The notes under the pieces are model-generated. The model was not told the origin of the DNA and made no database searches. It saw only the letters and a program-made list of their open reading frames with translations. Positions 45,286 to 54,600 of a stretch of 62,180 nt of DNA are shown here, in pieces. Position numbers and translations under genes: made by a program. Origin of the DNA: an uncultured Bacteroidia bacterium. GTDB lineage: Bacteria; Bacteroidota; Bacteroidia; Bacteroidales; F082. The DNA lies in NCBI GenBank assembly GCA_902783365.1, contig CACZQL010000095.1, positions 1 through 62,180 on the forward strand, in the 5' to 3' direction. Numbering within the stretch: position 1 is the first letter of the stretch; every line of letters starts with the position of its first letter.

Positions 45286-46107
45286 ATGAAGTGTTTGAAT
45301 TGCGATACTGAGTTTGAGGGGAACTTCTGTCCCGAATGTGGGCAGAGTGCCAAGACGGGCCGGTTCACGATGAAATTCATTTTGCAGAACTTGACAACGG
45401 CCATCTTGGGACGTGACGGAGGGGTTTGGTTCACCCTTAAGAACTTGTTCTCCCGACCCGGGGCAATGATTGTGGAGATTCTCAGCGGGAAACGCAAAAA
45501 GTATTTCTCGCCTTTCCCGATGCTGTTCTTTGCTTTGACGCTGTACATCCTCGTCACTTCTGCCACCACTGGTTTCATGCTCCAAGAGGCGTTCAGTCAA
45601 AGCGACACGGTGTTTACCGAAGAATCTGAAGAAATTGACTCCCAGTCCATTGAGGTATATCATCTGCTAAAAAACACCGTTTTCTTTTTCATCAACCACT
45701 ATACCTTGTGTTTCCTGCTGACGCTACCGTTGTTCGTCATTGCGGCCAGAGCCTGTTATGGACGTGACAATCGCAAAAAATATTACTGGGCGGAGTACAT
45801 CATCACCATCGTGTATGCCCTGGTCATCGTGGTGCTGTTTCGATGTTTGACCAAACTCACCTACCTGTTTGACCACGACCTGGCGTTGTCGCTGGGCTTT
45901 ACGTTGGCGCCTTTGGTGATGATTGTGGCCTGCACCGCCTGCTCCAGGAAGATGTTGGGGTTCAGCATCGCGAAGACCGCTTGGAGAAGTTTCTTGTTGG
46001 TCCTGTTATATTCGCTGATGCTGTTCGGTTTGTTACTCATTGGAGCCATCCTCTTTGCCCTGATCGTATTAAACGGCAAGGGTGACATCAACATTCAATT
46101 AGGTTGA
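45286..46107 (+). CDS. DUF3667 zinc-ribbon membrane protein
   Basis: A 273-residue protein opening with a zinc ribbon (CLNCDTEFEGNFCPECGQ, four cysteines as C-x2-C...C-x2-C) and then a DUF3667-type segment (KFILQNLTTAILGRDGG, FTLKNLFSRPGAMI, KRKKYFSPFPMLFF) with about five transmembrane helices. The family is common in Bacteroidetes with no defined function. It follows the LytTR regulator by 23 bases of repeat and probably shares its transcript, so it may act with that regulator. Confidence 0.85.
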   Translation: MKCLNCDTEFEGNFCPECGQSAKTGRFTMKFILQNLTTAILGRDGGVWFTLKNLFSRPGAMIVEILSGKRKKYFSPFPMLFFALTLYILVTSATTGFMLQEAFSQSDTVFTEESEEIDSQSIEVYHLLKNTVFFFINHYTLCFLLTLPLFVIAARACYGRDNRKKYYWAEYIITIVYALVIVVLFRCLTKLTYLFDHDLALSLGFTLAPLVMIVACTACSRKMLGFSIAKTAWRSFLLVLLYSLMLFGLLLIGAILFALIVLNGKGDINIQLG

Positions 46108-46118
46108 CCCCACAAACA

Positions 46119-46150
46119 GTTTCGGGAACGCCTCATGGCATTCCCGAAAC
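46119..46150. terminator. Hairpin between convergent DUF3667 and fabG genes
   Basis: GTTTCGGGAA and TTCCCGAAAC form a perfect 10-bp stem with a 12-base loop, in the 77-base gap between convergent genes. T-runs are weak on both sides. Confidence 0.7.
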
Positions 46151-46184
46151 ACCTAAAAATAAAATTCTGTCGTTTGTTGTTTTC

Positions 46185-46931
46185 TTAGCAATTCATGCCG
46201 CCGCAGCAGTGGATGACCTGTCCCGTGACATACGAGGAGAGGTCGGAGGCGAGGAAGAGGGCCACGTTGGCCACATCTTCCGGGGTACCGCCGCGACGCA
46301 GCGGGATCTGCTGTTCCCAGGCCTTGCGGACATCCTCCGGCAAGGCGTTGGTCATGGCCGTGATGATGAATCCCGGCGCGATGGCATTGTGACGGATGTT
46401 ACGAACGCCCATCTCCTTGGCGGCACTCTTGGTGAAACCGATGATGCCGGCCTTGGAGGCGGAATAATTGCACTGGTTGGCGTTTCCCGAGACGCCCACC
46501 ACGGAACTCATGTTGATGACACTGCCGCCACCTTGTCTCCACATGATGGGTTGCAGTGCCTTGGTGAAGTTGAACACCGACTTGAGGTTCACGTTGATGA
46601 CGGCGTCCCACTGCTCCTCGGTCATGCGTTTGAGGGCAGTATCTTTGGTGATGCCGGCGTTGTTGACCAAAACGTCGATATGACCGAAGTCCTTGACAAT
46701 CTCGTCAACCACCTGCTGGGTCTCGGTGAAGTTGGCCGCGTTGGAAGCGTAGGCTTTGGCTTTGACACCCATGGCCTGAAGTTCCTTCTCGGTCTCCAAC
46801 ACGAAGTCGTTCAGGGCGATATCGGTGAAAGCAATGTCGCAGCCCTCTTGGGCAAAACGCATGGCGATGGCCTTGCCGATGCCACGTCCGGCTCCCGTGA
46901 TGAGAGCCACTTTATTTTCTAACATTTTCAT
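46185..46931 (-). CDS. fabG: 3-oxoacyl-ACP reductase
   Basis: A 248-residue short-chain dehydrogenase. The Rossmann loop GAGRGIGKAIA, NNAGITKD, the catalytic Ser and the Y-x3-K pair in CNYSASKAG, and the PGFI segment identify FabG. It reduces 3-oxoacyl-ACP with NADPH in fatty-acid elongation. It is the last gene of the minus-strand fab cluster. Two start codons (46931 and 46925) are possible; the first is kept. Upstream, 77 bases of heptamer hairpin separate it from acpP. Confidence 0.93.
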   Translation of the reverse strand: MKMLENKVALITGAGRGIGKAIAMRFAQEGCDIAFTDIALNDFVLETEKELQAMGVKAKAYASNAANFTETQQVVDEIVKDFGHIDVLVNNAGITKDTALKRMTEEQWDAVINVNLKSVFNFTKALQPIMWRQGGGSVINMSSVVGVSGNANQCNYSASKAGIIGFTKSAAKEMGVRNIRHNAIAPGFIITAMTNALPEDVRKAWEQQIPLRRGGTPEDVANVALFLASDLSSYVTGQVIHCCGGMNC

Positions 46932-46936
46932 AATGA

Positions 46937-47001
46937 AGAATTTAGAATTTAGAATTTAGAATTTAGAGAGCCTGTCGAGAATCTCTCTAAATTCTAAATT
47001 C
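46937..47001. repeat. 7-bp repeat hairpin (19-bp perfect stem)
   Basis: Four copies of AGAATTT followed by AGAGAG, a 12-base loop and the inverse arm. Arms 46952-46970 and 46983-47001 are complementary over 19 bases. It lies between acpP and fabG in the fab cluster and would fold in their mRNA. Confidence 0.9.
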
Positions 47002-47008
47002 CAAATTA

Positions 47009-47245
47009 TTAATTACTATGTTTTTCGATCAGTGCAAAAAGGTCTCCGACCGTTTGAATCTTTTCCGTGTCGGTGTCCTCCAGCTTCAAGTTGAACTCGC
47101 GTTCCAGATCCATGGAGAGCTCAACAACATCGAGGGAGTCGGCGCCGAGGTCGTTGGTGAGGCTCTTCTCCGGCGTGATCTCGCTCTCGTCGATGCATAA
47201 CTTGGAAGCGATGATGCTTCTTACTTTGTCTTGAATGGTTGCCAT
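47009..47245 (-). CDS. acpP: Acyl carrier protein
   Basis: A 78-residue acidic protein with the phosphopantetheine site serine in [16 protein letters not shown] (Ser in DSL). It carries the growing acyl chain for all Fab enzymes. The ATG at 47245 gives the usual MATIQDKV start; the longer reading frame would add residues encoded by heptamer repeats and is rejected. It lies between fabZ and fabG. Confidence 0.95.
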   Translation of the reverse strand: MATIQDKVRSIIASKLCIDESEITPEKSLTNDLGADSLDVVELSMDLEREFNLKLEDTDTEKIQTVGDLFALIEKHSN

Positions 47246-47249
47246 ATTA

Positions 47250-47291
47250 GTTTGCAGTTTACAGTTTACAGTTTGCAGTTTGAAGTTTTCA
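47250..47291. repeat. 7-bp-period repeat between fabZ and acpP
   Basis: GTTTGCA, GTTTACA, GTTTACA, GTTTGCA, GTTTGAA, GTTTTCA on the plus strand. The stop codon of fabZ (47289-47291) is in the last unit and the start of acpP is four bases from the first. Confidence 0.88.
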
Positions 47292-47723
47292 ATTTTCTGT
47301 TTTCCTTGTGTCGGGCAGGAGGGCGAAGGAGAGTTCGCCTCTGACACAGAGTTTACCGCCCACGCTCAGCTTGGCGGAGCAGATGTAGATGTTGGCGCGA
47401 TGCACGTCGAGCGTGGCTTCCACCTCCACGGTATCGCCGGGACGGACGCTGTTTTTGAAGCGGACCTTGTCGATGCCAGTGTAGAAGGTGAGTTTGCCAA
47501 TCAAGTCGTCCTTCATGAGGAGGGCGCAGCTTTGGGCCATGATTTCGCAAAGGATGACACCCGGGACAACGGGTTCACCGGGGAAATGGCCCTTCAGGAA
47601 AAACTCCTCGCCGGTCACATGGTACTTGGAATGGGCCACATGATTCTCATCGAGGGTCATCTCATCGACCAGGAGCATTGGCTCACGGTGCGGGAGGTAC
47701 TGTTTGATTTCTTCTCTATTCAT
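47289..47723 (-). CDS. fabZ: 3-hydroxyacyl-ACP dehydratase
   Basis: A 144-residue hot-dog protein. The [12 protein letters not shown] opening gives the catalytic His, and the [20 protein letters not shown] segment the catalytic Glu, as in FabZ. It removes water from 3-hydroxyacyl-ACP during elongation. It lies between fabF and acpP. The last few codons are written by a heptamer array. Confidence 0.93.
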   Translation of the reverse strand: MNREEIKQYLPHREPMLLVDEMTLDENHVAHSKYHVTGEEFFLKGHFPGEPVVPGVILCEIMAQSCALLMKDDLIGKLTFYTGIDKVRFKNSVRPGDTVEVEATLDVHRANIYICSAKLSVGGKLCVRGELSFALLPDTRKTEN

Positions 47724-47735
47724 TGTGTTTATGCT

Positions 47736-47840
47736 ATCCGGGGGGGGGGCGGGGCTACCTGGGGGTGGCGGGGCCGATCTCCGGGGGTGGCGCGGGGCGC
47801 TACCCCCCGGTTACTGATAGGGGCACCCTTTCAGGGTGCT
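47736..47840. repeat. GC-rich hairpins and G10 tract between fabF and fabZ
   Basis: The 198-base gap between fabF and fabZ holds no gene. It has ten consecutive G (47740-47749), a GGGGGTGGC repeat, a hairpin between CCGGGGGTGGCGC and GCGCTACCCCCCGG (about 47781-47810), and a small hairpin GCACCC/GGGTGC (47823-47839). These look like dispersed intergenic elements. Confidence 0.75.
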
Positions 47841-47871
47841 ACTACCAAGGTTTATTAATAGGTTATTTTCG

Positions 47872-47927
47872 TTTTATGTTTATGTTTTATGTTTTACATT
47901 CTCCACTTTCCACTCTCCACTTTACAC
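47872..47927. repeat. 7-bp-period repeat across the fabF stop codon
   Basis: TTTTATG-type units followed by TCTCCAC, TTTCCAC, TCTCCAC, TTTACAC. The fabF stop (47922-47924) is in the last unit. Confidence 0.8.
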
Positions 47928-49175
47928 TTTCCTAACGGCTACGCAGGCGTTATGGCCACCGAAGCCGAGGGAGTTGGAGATGGCGATATCGAGGTTGACA
48001 TGGGCGGCCTTGTTTGGCGTATAGTCGAGGTCGCATTCGGGGTCGGGCTCATCGAGACCGATGGTGGGCGGGATGATGCCGGTGTTGAGGGCCATGACGG
48101 CGGCCACCAACTCGATGCCGCCGGCGGCGCCGAGGGCGTGACCCATCTCCGACTTGGTGGAGCTGATGTGGGCCCTACGGGCTTCTTCCTCGCCCATGGC
48201 GATCTTGATGGCTTTGGTCTCGCCGCTGTCGTTCATCGGGGTACCCGTGCCGTGGGCGTTGATATACAAGGACTCGCCAGGACGGTAGCCCGCCTCGTCG
48301 AGGGCTTGTTTGATAGCGATCGACTGGGTGGTGCCGTCCGGTCTTGGGGCGGTGCTGTGGTAGGCGTCGCAGCTATTGCCATAGCCGCACACCTCGGCAT
48401 AGATCTTCGCACCGCGTTGTTTGGCGTGCTCATACTCTTCGAGGAGGACGATGCCCGCACCTTCGGCGATGACGAAGCCTGCGCGGTTCTTGTTGAACGG
48501 CAGGGAGGCATGCAAGGGATCCTCAGCCTTGGTCAAGGCTTTGCAGTTGGAGAAGCCGGCGATGGAGATGCGGTTGATGCCCGCCTCGCAGCCCCCGGTG
48601 ATGATGGCGTCGGCATAACCATGCTTGATGGCACGATAGGCCTCGCCGATGGAATGCGTGCCGGTGGCGCAAGCCGTCACGATGGGCACGCAGGGACCTT
48701 GGGCGTTGTATTTAATGGCCACGCTACCCGAAGCCATGTTGCCAATCATGGTGGGAATCATCAAGGGCGACACCCACCGGGGACCTTCGGCGTTCATCTT
48801 GGTGATTTCGCGCAAGATGGTATCGAAGCCTCCGATACCGGAGCCGATATACACACCCAGACGACTGGGATCCATCTGCATGTCCTCGTTGCCCTGCATC
48901 GCCTGAATGGCGGCGGCCATGGCATAGATGGCGAAACGGTCGTTGCGTTTGGCGAAGCCTTTGTCAACACCCGCCGCGATGGGGTCGAAGTCCTTCAGCT
49001 CGGCGGCGATCTTCACAGGAAGGTCGCTGGTGTCGAACGATTGGATGGGCGCGATGCCACATACGCCATTAATAAGGTTGTTCCAAGTGGTTTCGAGGTC
49101 GTTGCCCACCGGCGAAACAACCCCCATTCCCGTTACCACTACTCTTTTATATTGATAATGATTGTTATTCTCCAT
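47922..49175 (-). CDS. fabF: 3-oxoacyl-ACP synthase II
   Basis: A 417-residue condensing enzyme of normal length. Catalytic Cys in VTACATGTHSIG, His in HGTGTPMNDSGE and His in MGHALGAAGG are all present. It extends acyl-ACP with malonyl-ACP. The final residues R-K-V are encoded by the edge of a heptamer array. It follows fabH with 42 bases, which hold another array. Confidence 0.95.
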   Translation of the reverse strand: MENNNHYQYKRVVVTGMGVVSPVGNDLETTWNNLINGVCGIAPIQSFDTSDLPVKIAAELKDFDPIAAGVDKGFAKRNDRFAIYAMAAAIQAMQGNEDMQMDPSRLGVYIGSGIGGFDTILREITKMNAEGPRWVSPLMIPTMIGNMASGSVAIKYNAQGPCVPIVTACATGTHSIGEAYRAIKHGYADAIITGGCEAGINRISIAGFSNCKALTKAEDPLHASLPFNKNRAGFVIAEGAGIVLLEEYEHAKQRGAKIYAEVCGYGNSCDAYHSTAPRPDGTTQSIAIKQALDEAGYRPGESLYINAHGTGTPMNDSGETKAIKIAMGEEEARRAHISSTKSEMGHALGAAGGIELVAAVMALNTGIIPPTIGLDEPDPECDLDYTPNKAAHVNLDIAISNSLGFGGHNACVAVRKV

Positions 49176-49177
49176 TC

Positions 49178-49212
49178 TTCTTACTTCTTACTTCTGTCTT
49201 CTGTCTTCTTAA
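49178..49212. repeat. 7-bp-period repeat between fabH and fabF
   Basis: TTCTTAC, TTCTTAC, TTCTGTC, TTCTGTC, TTCTTAA on the plus strand, starting two bases before the fabF ATG on the minus-strand reading direction. Confidence 0.88.
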
Positions 49213-49217
49213 AAAAT

Positions 49218-50171
49218 TCAATTCTCCCATTCCCACAGGCAGGCGGCGGAGACGAAACCAGCACCGAAGGCGCTCATCACGATTTTATCGCCCTCGTGGA
49301 TTTTTCCGTCGGCCATCATCTCATCGAGCATGATCGGGATGCTTGCCGAAGAGGTATTGCCGTACTTCTGGATGATAGTGGGGTACTTTTCCTCGGGACC
49401 GCCCACGATGTTGCGGATGCTTTCGATGATGCGTTTGTTGGCCTGATGCAGCATGAACCAGTTGATGTCGTCGGCAGAGAGATGGGCGCGGTCAAGGATG
49501 GTGTTGATGTCCTTGGCCGACTCGGAAACGGCGGTCTTGAACAGTTCCTTGCCTTTCATCACAAGAGGCTGGCCTTTCACATATTTAGACTCAAAAGGCG
49601 TGGTCTCCATACCTCTCTCATAATAAAGCACGTCGCGGTCGGAGATCATGGTGAGGTTCACATCCTTGAAGGCGTTGCCTTCGGTAAGCACCACCGCGCC
49701 GGCACCGTCGCCGAACAGCACGCTGCAGTCGCGTTCATGCCAGTCGCAATATTTGGTGGGTTCCTCCGCACACAAGATCAGGATGTTCTTAGCGCGACCG
49801 GCCTTCATCATGCCGTCGGCAAGCATCAGGGCGTTGACGAATCCGGCGCAAGCCACATTGATATCCAGGCCCGCGCAAGTGAGGCCGATACGTTTCTGGA
49901 CGATACAGCTCAGTCCGGGAGTGATGTGTCGGTTGGCCACATTCGACACCAGAAGGAAGTCGATTTGGTCGGGACGCAAGCCTGAAGCCCTGATGGCTTT
50001 GACTGCGGCGTCCACCGCCAAGTCGTACAAATCTTCGGTGGATAATAAGTGACGGGTCTTTATTCCAGTCCGCGAGGTGATCCAAGCGTCGTTGGTATCC
50101 AAGAATTTTGATAAGTCATCATTACTGACGGTCATCGTCGGCAATGAGCTTCCAGTTCCAATGATTTTCAT
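49218..50171 (-). CDS. fabH: 3-oxoacyl-ACP synthase III
   Basis: A 317-residue FabH. The Cys in NVACAGFVNAL, His in MLHQANKRI and Asn in YGNTSSASIP form the active site. It starts fatty-acid synthesis by condensing an acyl-CoA with malonyl-ACP. First gene of the fabH-fabF-fabZ-acpP-fabG cluster; fabD and an enoyl reductase are not in the window. The compact set could serve ordinary membrane lipids or a special acyl product, which cannot be decided here. Confidence 0.94.
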   Translation of the reverse strand: MKIIGTGSSLPTMTVSNDDLSKFLDTNDAWITSRTGIKTRHLLSTEDLYDLAVDAAVKAIRASGLRPDQIDFLLVSNVANRHITPGLSCIVQKRIGLTCAGLDINVACAGFVNALMLADGMMKAGRAKNILILCAEEPTKYCDWHERDCSVLFGDGAGAVVLTEGNAFKDVNLTMISDRDVLYYERGMETTPFESKYVKGQPLVMKGKELFKTAVSESAKDINTILDRAHLSADDINWFMLHQANKRIIESIRNIVGGPEEKYPTIIQKYGNTSSASIPIMLDEMMADGKIHEGDKIVMSAFGAGFVSAACLWEWEN

Positions 50172-50200
50172 ATTGATTCAAAAATAGGTTTTATCGGCTG

Positions 50201-50208
50201 CAAAAATA
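50201..50208 (-). promoter_or_regulatory. -7 promoter box for the fab cluster
   Basis: Minus strand TATTTTTG, 30 bases before the fabH ATG. A second copy at 50179-50186 is closer to the start and less likely. Confidence 0.5.
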
Positions 50209-50271
50209 CCACACCTCCCCCTCCCAGCGGGAAAAAGGTGGCCTTTACGGGCAAAATGTGGCGAAAAACGC

Positions 50272-50363
50272 CATTTTGGGACAAAAACCCCCATTTTTGG
50301 GACGAAAAACGGGGTGTTTGGGTTTTTTAGGGATAAAAAAACCAAGATTTTGGGACGAAAAAA
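50272..50363. repeat. Three ATTTTGGGAC-A/G-AAAA repeats
   Basis: ATTTTGGGACAAAAA (from 50273), ATTTTTGGGACGAAAAA (from 50293) and ATTTTGGGACGAAAAA (from 50347) lie upstream of the AraC gene, each with an internal T-run/A-run symmetry. They could be binding sites for a regulator. Confidence 0.65.
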
Positions 50364-50386
50364 TTGTTTTTTTGAGGCAAAATACC

Positions 50387-50414
50387 TACCTTTGCCCCAT
50401 CAACAAGGGGCAAA
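50387..50414 (+). promoter_or_regulatory. -7 box and leader hairpin of the AraC-type gene
   Basis: TACCTTTG (50387-50394) matches TAnnTTTG. TTTGCCCC (50391-50398) and GGGGCAAA (50407-50414) are an 8-bp perfect inverted repeat with an 8-base loop, ending at the base before the ATG. The left arm shares TTTG with the -7 box. Confidence 0.6.
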
Positions 50415-51527
50415 ATGGGTGCAGAAACCACCAAATTGATATTGTTCGGGGCCAATCTGGTGTTCATTGTGACCAACCTATACGGGTGGTTGTTGAAGCG
50501 TTTTTACGTGCCAGAGGCCTATAGGGACAACCTCAACGAGCTTTATCCCGCCCAACAGAGCGTGGCTATTTTTTACCTGCTACAACTTTTCGAGATCCCT
50601 TATTTATTAATGGTGGGACAACCTCAGGCCCTGTTTTACGCCAACGGAACCGCTTTGTTGCTGTTCACATCCTCTATGCTGGTGATGTTGAAATCCTATT
50701 TCTTCCCTGAGGCACCTATAACTCGCCGGTGGTGGTTGTTTTGGCTCCCGGTGGGATTGTGTTGGGTTGTCTTGTTGCTTCCCTTGTTGAAGGCATCCCT
50801 GTTGACCCCCATGTTTCTGCGCGTGATGACGTGGGTGGTGCTTGCGGTATTCTTGGGTTATCTATTCCTTCTCAACCGTTTTCGTTTGCAACTGGCTCAA
50901 CGGATTCACGAAATTGACGAAGACGAGTACTCCAACGAGGAGGACTTCCCTGTGAAGTTTGCCAGAAGCATCAAGTGGCTGCCATTGCTTCTGGTCATCT
51001 TGCTAGTTGCAACTTTCCTGTCCAACAACGTTTGGGTCAAGATGGTCCGCGACGTGTTGTTCTCAGTGATTGATGTATGGTTCATCCTCTTTACGTTGAA
51101 TCCCCACCGAAAGCTCAAAAAAATACCCGAGACGCTGCAAAAGGACAGCGCCAAGGAGGATGCTCCAGTGAAGTATCATGTCTCAGAAGAGCAACGCAAA
51201 GAGTTGGGAGCCAAGATGATGAAACTGCTCCAGGAAGAGAAGCTGTATCTTGAGGCCCATTTCACGATGAGCGACTTGGTTCAACGGATGAGCACCAACA
51301 AGACGTATTTGAGCGAGGTAATCGCCCGTAGCGAGTACGGGTCGTTTTACCAGTTGGTCAACACGTTGCGCATCGAACATGCCTGTCAGTTGCTGAGTGA
51401 GGACTCCCACCTGAAGATGGAACAGGTGGCGTTTTCCTCGGGTTTCTCCTCGGGGAGCGCTTTTTCGCAGGTTTTTAAACGCATCAAAGGTGTTTCGCCT
51501 TCGGAATATTTGCGGGAGAAAGCGTAA
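50415..51527 (+). CDS. Membrane-anchored AraC-family regulator
   Basis: A 370-residue protein with about six transmembrane helices (about 9-25, 50-66, 73-91, 101-120, 129-150, 186-220) and a C-terminal AraC-type double helix-turn-helix (about 265-368; FTMSDLVQRMSTNKTYLSEVI, FSSGFSSGSAFSQVFKRIKGVSPSEYLR). Regulators of this type are frequent in Bacteroidetes. It is encoded just before, and in the same direction as, the giant surface protein gene, with a terminator between them, so it may control that gene or itself. The signal sensed is unknown. Confidence 0.9.
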   Translation: MGAETTKLILFGANLVFIVTNLYGWLLKRFYVPEAYRDNLNELYPAQQSVAIFYLLQLFEIPYLLMVGQPQALFYANGTALLLFTSSMLVMLKSYFFPEAPITRRWWLFWLPVGLCWVVLLLPLLKASLLTPMFLRVMTWVVLAVFLGYLFLLNRFRLQLAQRIHEIDEDEYSNEEDFPVKFARSIKWLPLLLVILLVATFLSNNVWVKMVRDVLFSVIDVWFILFTLNPHRKLKKIPETLQKDSAKEDAPVKYHVSEEQRKELGAKMMKLLQEEKLYLEAHFTMSDLVQRMSTNKTYLSEVIARSEYGSFYQLVNTLRIEHACQLLSEDSHLKMEQVAFSSGFSSGSAFSQVFKRIKGVSPSEYLREKA

Positions 51528-51536
51528 TTTATTTTT

Positions 51537-51559
51537 AAATATTTGATTATCAAATATTT
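51537..51559. repeat. Near-perfect palindrome after the AraC-type gene
   Basis: AAATATTTGATTATCAAATATTT is symmetric apart from the centre. It overlaps the left arm of the terminator and may be an operator or an alternative RNA fold. The core GATTATC is also half of the inverted repeat upstream of the second Rgp-like gene. Confidence 0.55.
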
Positions 51560-51596
51560 TATTCTCGTGAAATATACCGAGAATAAAATGTTTTTT
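51556..51596 (+). terminator. Rho-independent terminator of the AraC-type gene
   Basis: ATTTTATTCTCG (51556-51567) and CGAGAATAAAAT (51578-51589) form a perfect 12-bp stem with a 10-base loop, followed by a G and T6. Confidence 0.85.
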
Positions 51597-51650
51597 ACCC
51601 ATAATAAAATTGTTTATACTTAAAATAAAGCTTCTCTCGGGTTCATTCCA

Positions 51651-51658
51651 TACCTTTG
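51651..51658 (+). promoter_or_regulatory. -7 promoter box for the giant surface protein gene
   Basis: TACCTTTG matches TAnnTTTG, 35 bases before the ATG at 51694. Confidence 0.65.
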
Positions 51659-51693
51659 AATTGTTTTTAAAAAATCAAATAAAATTTAGTATA

Positions 51694-54600
51694 ATGAAGA
51701 CATTTACACATCATCTCATGAGAGTGGCCGCAGGGCTGCTCATCGTGATGCTCACGGCCAACATGGGGTGGGCGCAATCAACGCTCTTTGGCTCAGGAAC
51801 ACAGAGCGAACCGTACCTCATCCAAAGCGATGCTGACTGGGCAACTTTTGTTGACTGGATCAACAACCAGAACAGCACTTACGGCAGCATGTACTACAAG
51901 CTGGGTGCTGACATCAATGTGAACACCATGGCAGGCACAAGTTCTTCCAGTTCTTTTAAGGGAACTTTCGACGGCGACGGCCACACCATGACTCTCGAAC
52001 TCGAATATTCCCAGAATTATTGCGCTCCATTCCAATTTGTCGCTAATGCAACATTCACGCGGTTGCATGTTACTGGTAGCATAACAACTTCGTCCCGGTA
52101 TGCAGGAGGCCTCTGTGGAAATGTCCCTACCAGTAACACAAACGTTTATTTCGTTAATTGTTGGAGTAGCGTTACTATCACGTGCAATTACGGAAACTAC
52201 AGCGGCTATTGTGGTGGTTTTCTCGGAAATGTGGCTTATACTACCTGCAAAGCTTATTTCACCAACTGCAGGTTCGACGGCAGTCTCATTGCAGGCGTTA
52301 ATAATACGAGATATCTCAATGGCTTCTTTGGAAACAAGGGCGACTGGGCTTACTTCACCAACTGTCTCTCTATTCCCATCTCATTTCCGTCTGAATACAG
52401 TGGCTCTTTTGCCTATCAATCAGCTTCTAATCTAGTCAACAGTTATTATTCCGGAGACTTTGATTATAAACAAGGTATTGAAGTTGGCGACATGACAAAC
52501 GAAGATCTTCAGGCAGCTCTCGGCAGCGGGTGGGAGATAAATGCTGATAAGGTGGTTCCTGTTTTCGACAAGAAGAACCTCACAGCGGGCAGCATCGAAT
52601 GTGACGAATTCTTCAGGTACACCGGCGAGGAAATCCTTGTGACTCCTACGGTGAAAGACATGGACGGTGAGGTTGTCGATCCCGCGAATTACAGTGTGAG
52701 TATCACACCCACTATTGTTTTGGCATTAGGCAACTACACCATGACGGTTACCGGCAACACTGGCAACGGCTACAATGGCACCTTGACCCATTCTTTCCAA
52801 GTTATCAACCAGCTGAACGGCCAAGGCACCCAAGCCAATCCATATACCATCAGCAACACTACCGATTGGAACACCTTCGTCCAAGCTGTGGCGACTGGTT
52901 GCACCTATAAAGACCAGTTCGTGCAGCTGACGCATGACATCGAAATCAGCACAATGGCAGGTGTACTGGATGACTATCCTTTCAGTGGCACCTTCGACGG
53001 TGGCATCTACGATGGCAACACGCTGACGGGCAGCCACACACTGACAGCCAACATCGTGAACACCGATGCTGATGAGATGTACGTGGCTCCTTTCCACTAT
53101 ATCTATGAAGCTACCATCAAAAACCTCAATGTAGCGGGCAACATCACATCAAATAGCCAATATACAGCTGGTCTTGTAGGTTTCATTGGTGGACAAAACA
53201 ATAGCGGCGATGCTTATAGGAATAAAATAACCAACTGTGTTGTCACTGCCACACTTACCATCGGTGCCAACTACGCAGGTGGCTTTGTGGGTAAGACCAA
53301 TAATTCCATCCATACCAGTTTCACGGATTGTGTCTTTGCTGGCACCGTCGAGAGTGACAACCCCTCTGAGCCACGCAACTACGCCGGCGGCATTTTGGCA
53401 CACGGTAATTCTTCCACCGTTTACCTTTACAACACCCTGGAGAAAGGTACCTATACTAACATCGGTTCCATGAATCCACTAGGAAACAATATGACATTGA
53501 ACCAAAGCGGCACCAGTTTTTATTACTTTAACGACAGGACTAATGCATGGGGCTATGGTCTTCAAGAATCATATCACTGCTATAAAGTAACCCCGACTGC
53601 GCCGGAAGACAACATTTATCTGCAACACTCGCTTCAAGACTACACTTTCTATCAACAAGCCACTTTATCAGGCTTAAAGATGTCGTATGCCTATAATGGC
53701 AACGTTATCAGCTTGGGCTATACGTTAAAGATGGGTGCCGATAACATGACGGAAAACAACCACTATAATGTGACCATCAAGAACAGCAACAATGAAACGG
53801 TTCTTCCCGCAAACCTCACGGAAGTTGACAACTACACCATTAGTTTCGCTGCCAAAGAAGACAACACTATTGGTTACGCAGGTCAAACAACAGCTTACTC
53901 CTTCATGGTCAAGGATGGCGAAAGCCTTGATGGTTATGTGTTCGCCACCGAGGGTGAAGGCACTGAAAAGGTTTATCTCATCGAAAACGAGAGCGACCTC
54001 GAACTGTTTGCAGCCTACGTCAACAGCGGCCATAATGCCTCTGGCAAAACCTTCAAGCTGCAAAACGACATCGAGATGACTGGTGAACACGCAGCCATTG
54101 GAATCAATTATAATTCCAGTTCAAGTTACAGGTTCCGTGGCACCTTCGACGGTAACAGCAAAACCATCGCTAATCTGACCATCAACAAGCCCAACGACGA
54201 CTATCAAGGTTTGTTCGGATATAGTGATAACGGCGCCATCATTAAAGACCTAACCCTAACCAATTGCAACATTACTGGCAAAAACCGCACAGGTGGTATT
54301 GTAGGATTTGCTGGCCTGTCAACAGGCTCTTCTGGAAGTATGACAAATGTCACTGTTCAGAATTGCTCTGTCAGCGGCAACATTACTGGTGCGGAGTCTG
54401 TCGGTGGTATCATAGGTCTCGCAAACCGTGCCACCATTACTTTGTGTGAGAATACAGCCAGTATCACAGGTTCAAAAAACTGTGGCGGCATTGTAGGTGA
54501 ATCTTATACTATTTATAATGAATTCAGCCAGTGCTTGAATTTAGGCATCATCACAGGAAACAGCTATGTGGGAGGCGTTTCAGGTTGTACATTTAATAAA

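Noticed and set aside
47889..49985. 698-codon plus-strand frame across fabF and fabH
   Set aside because: It crosses two clear condensing-enzyme genes and the heptamer island between them; no family features.
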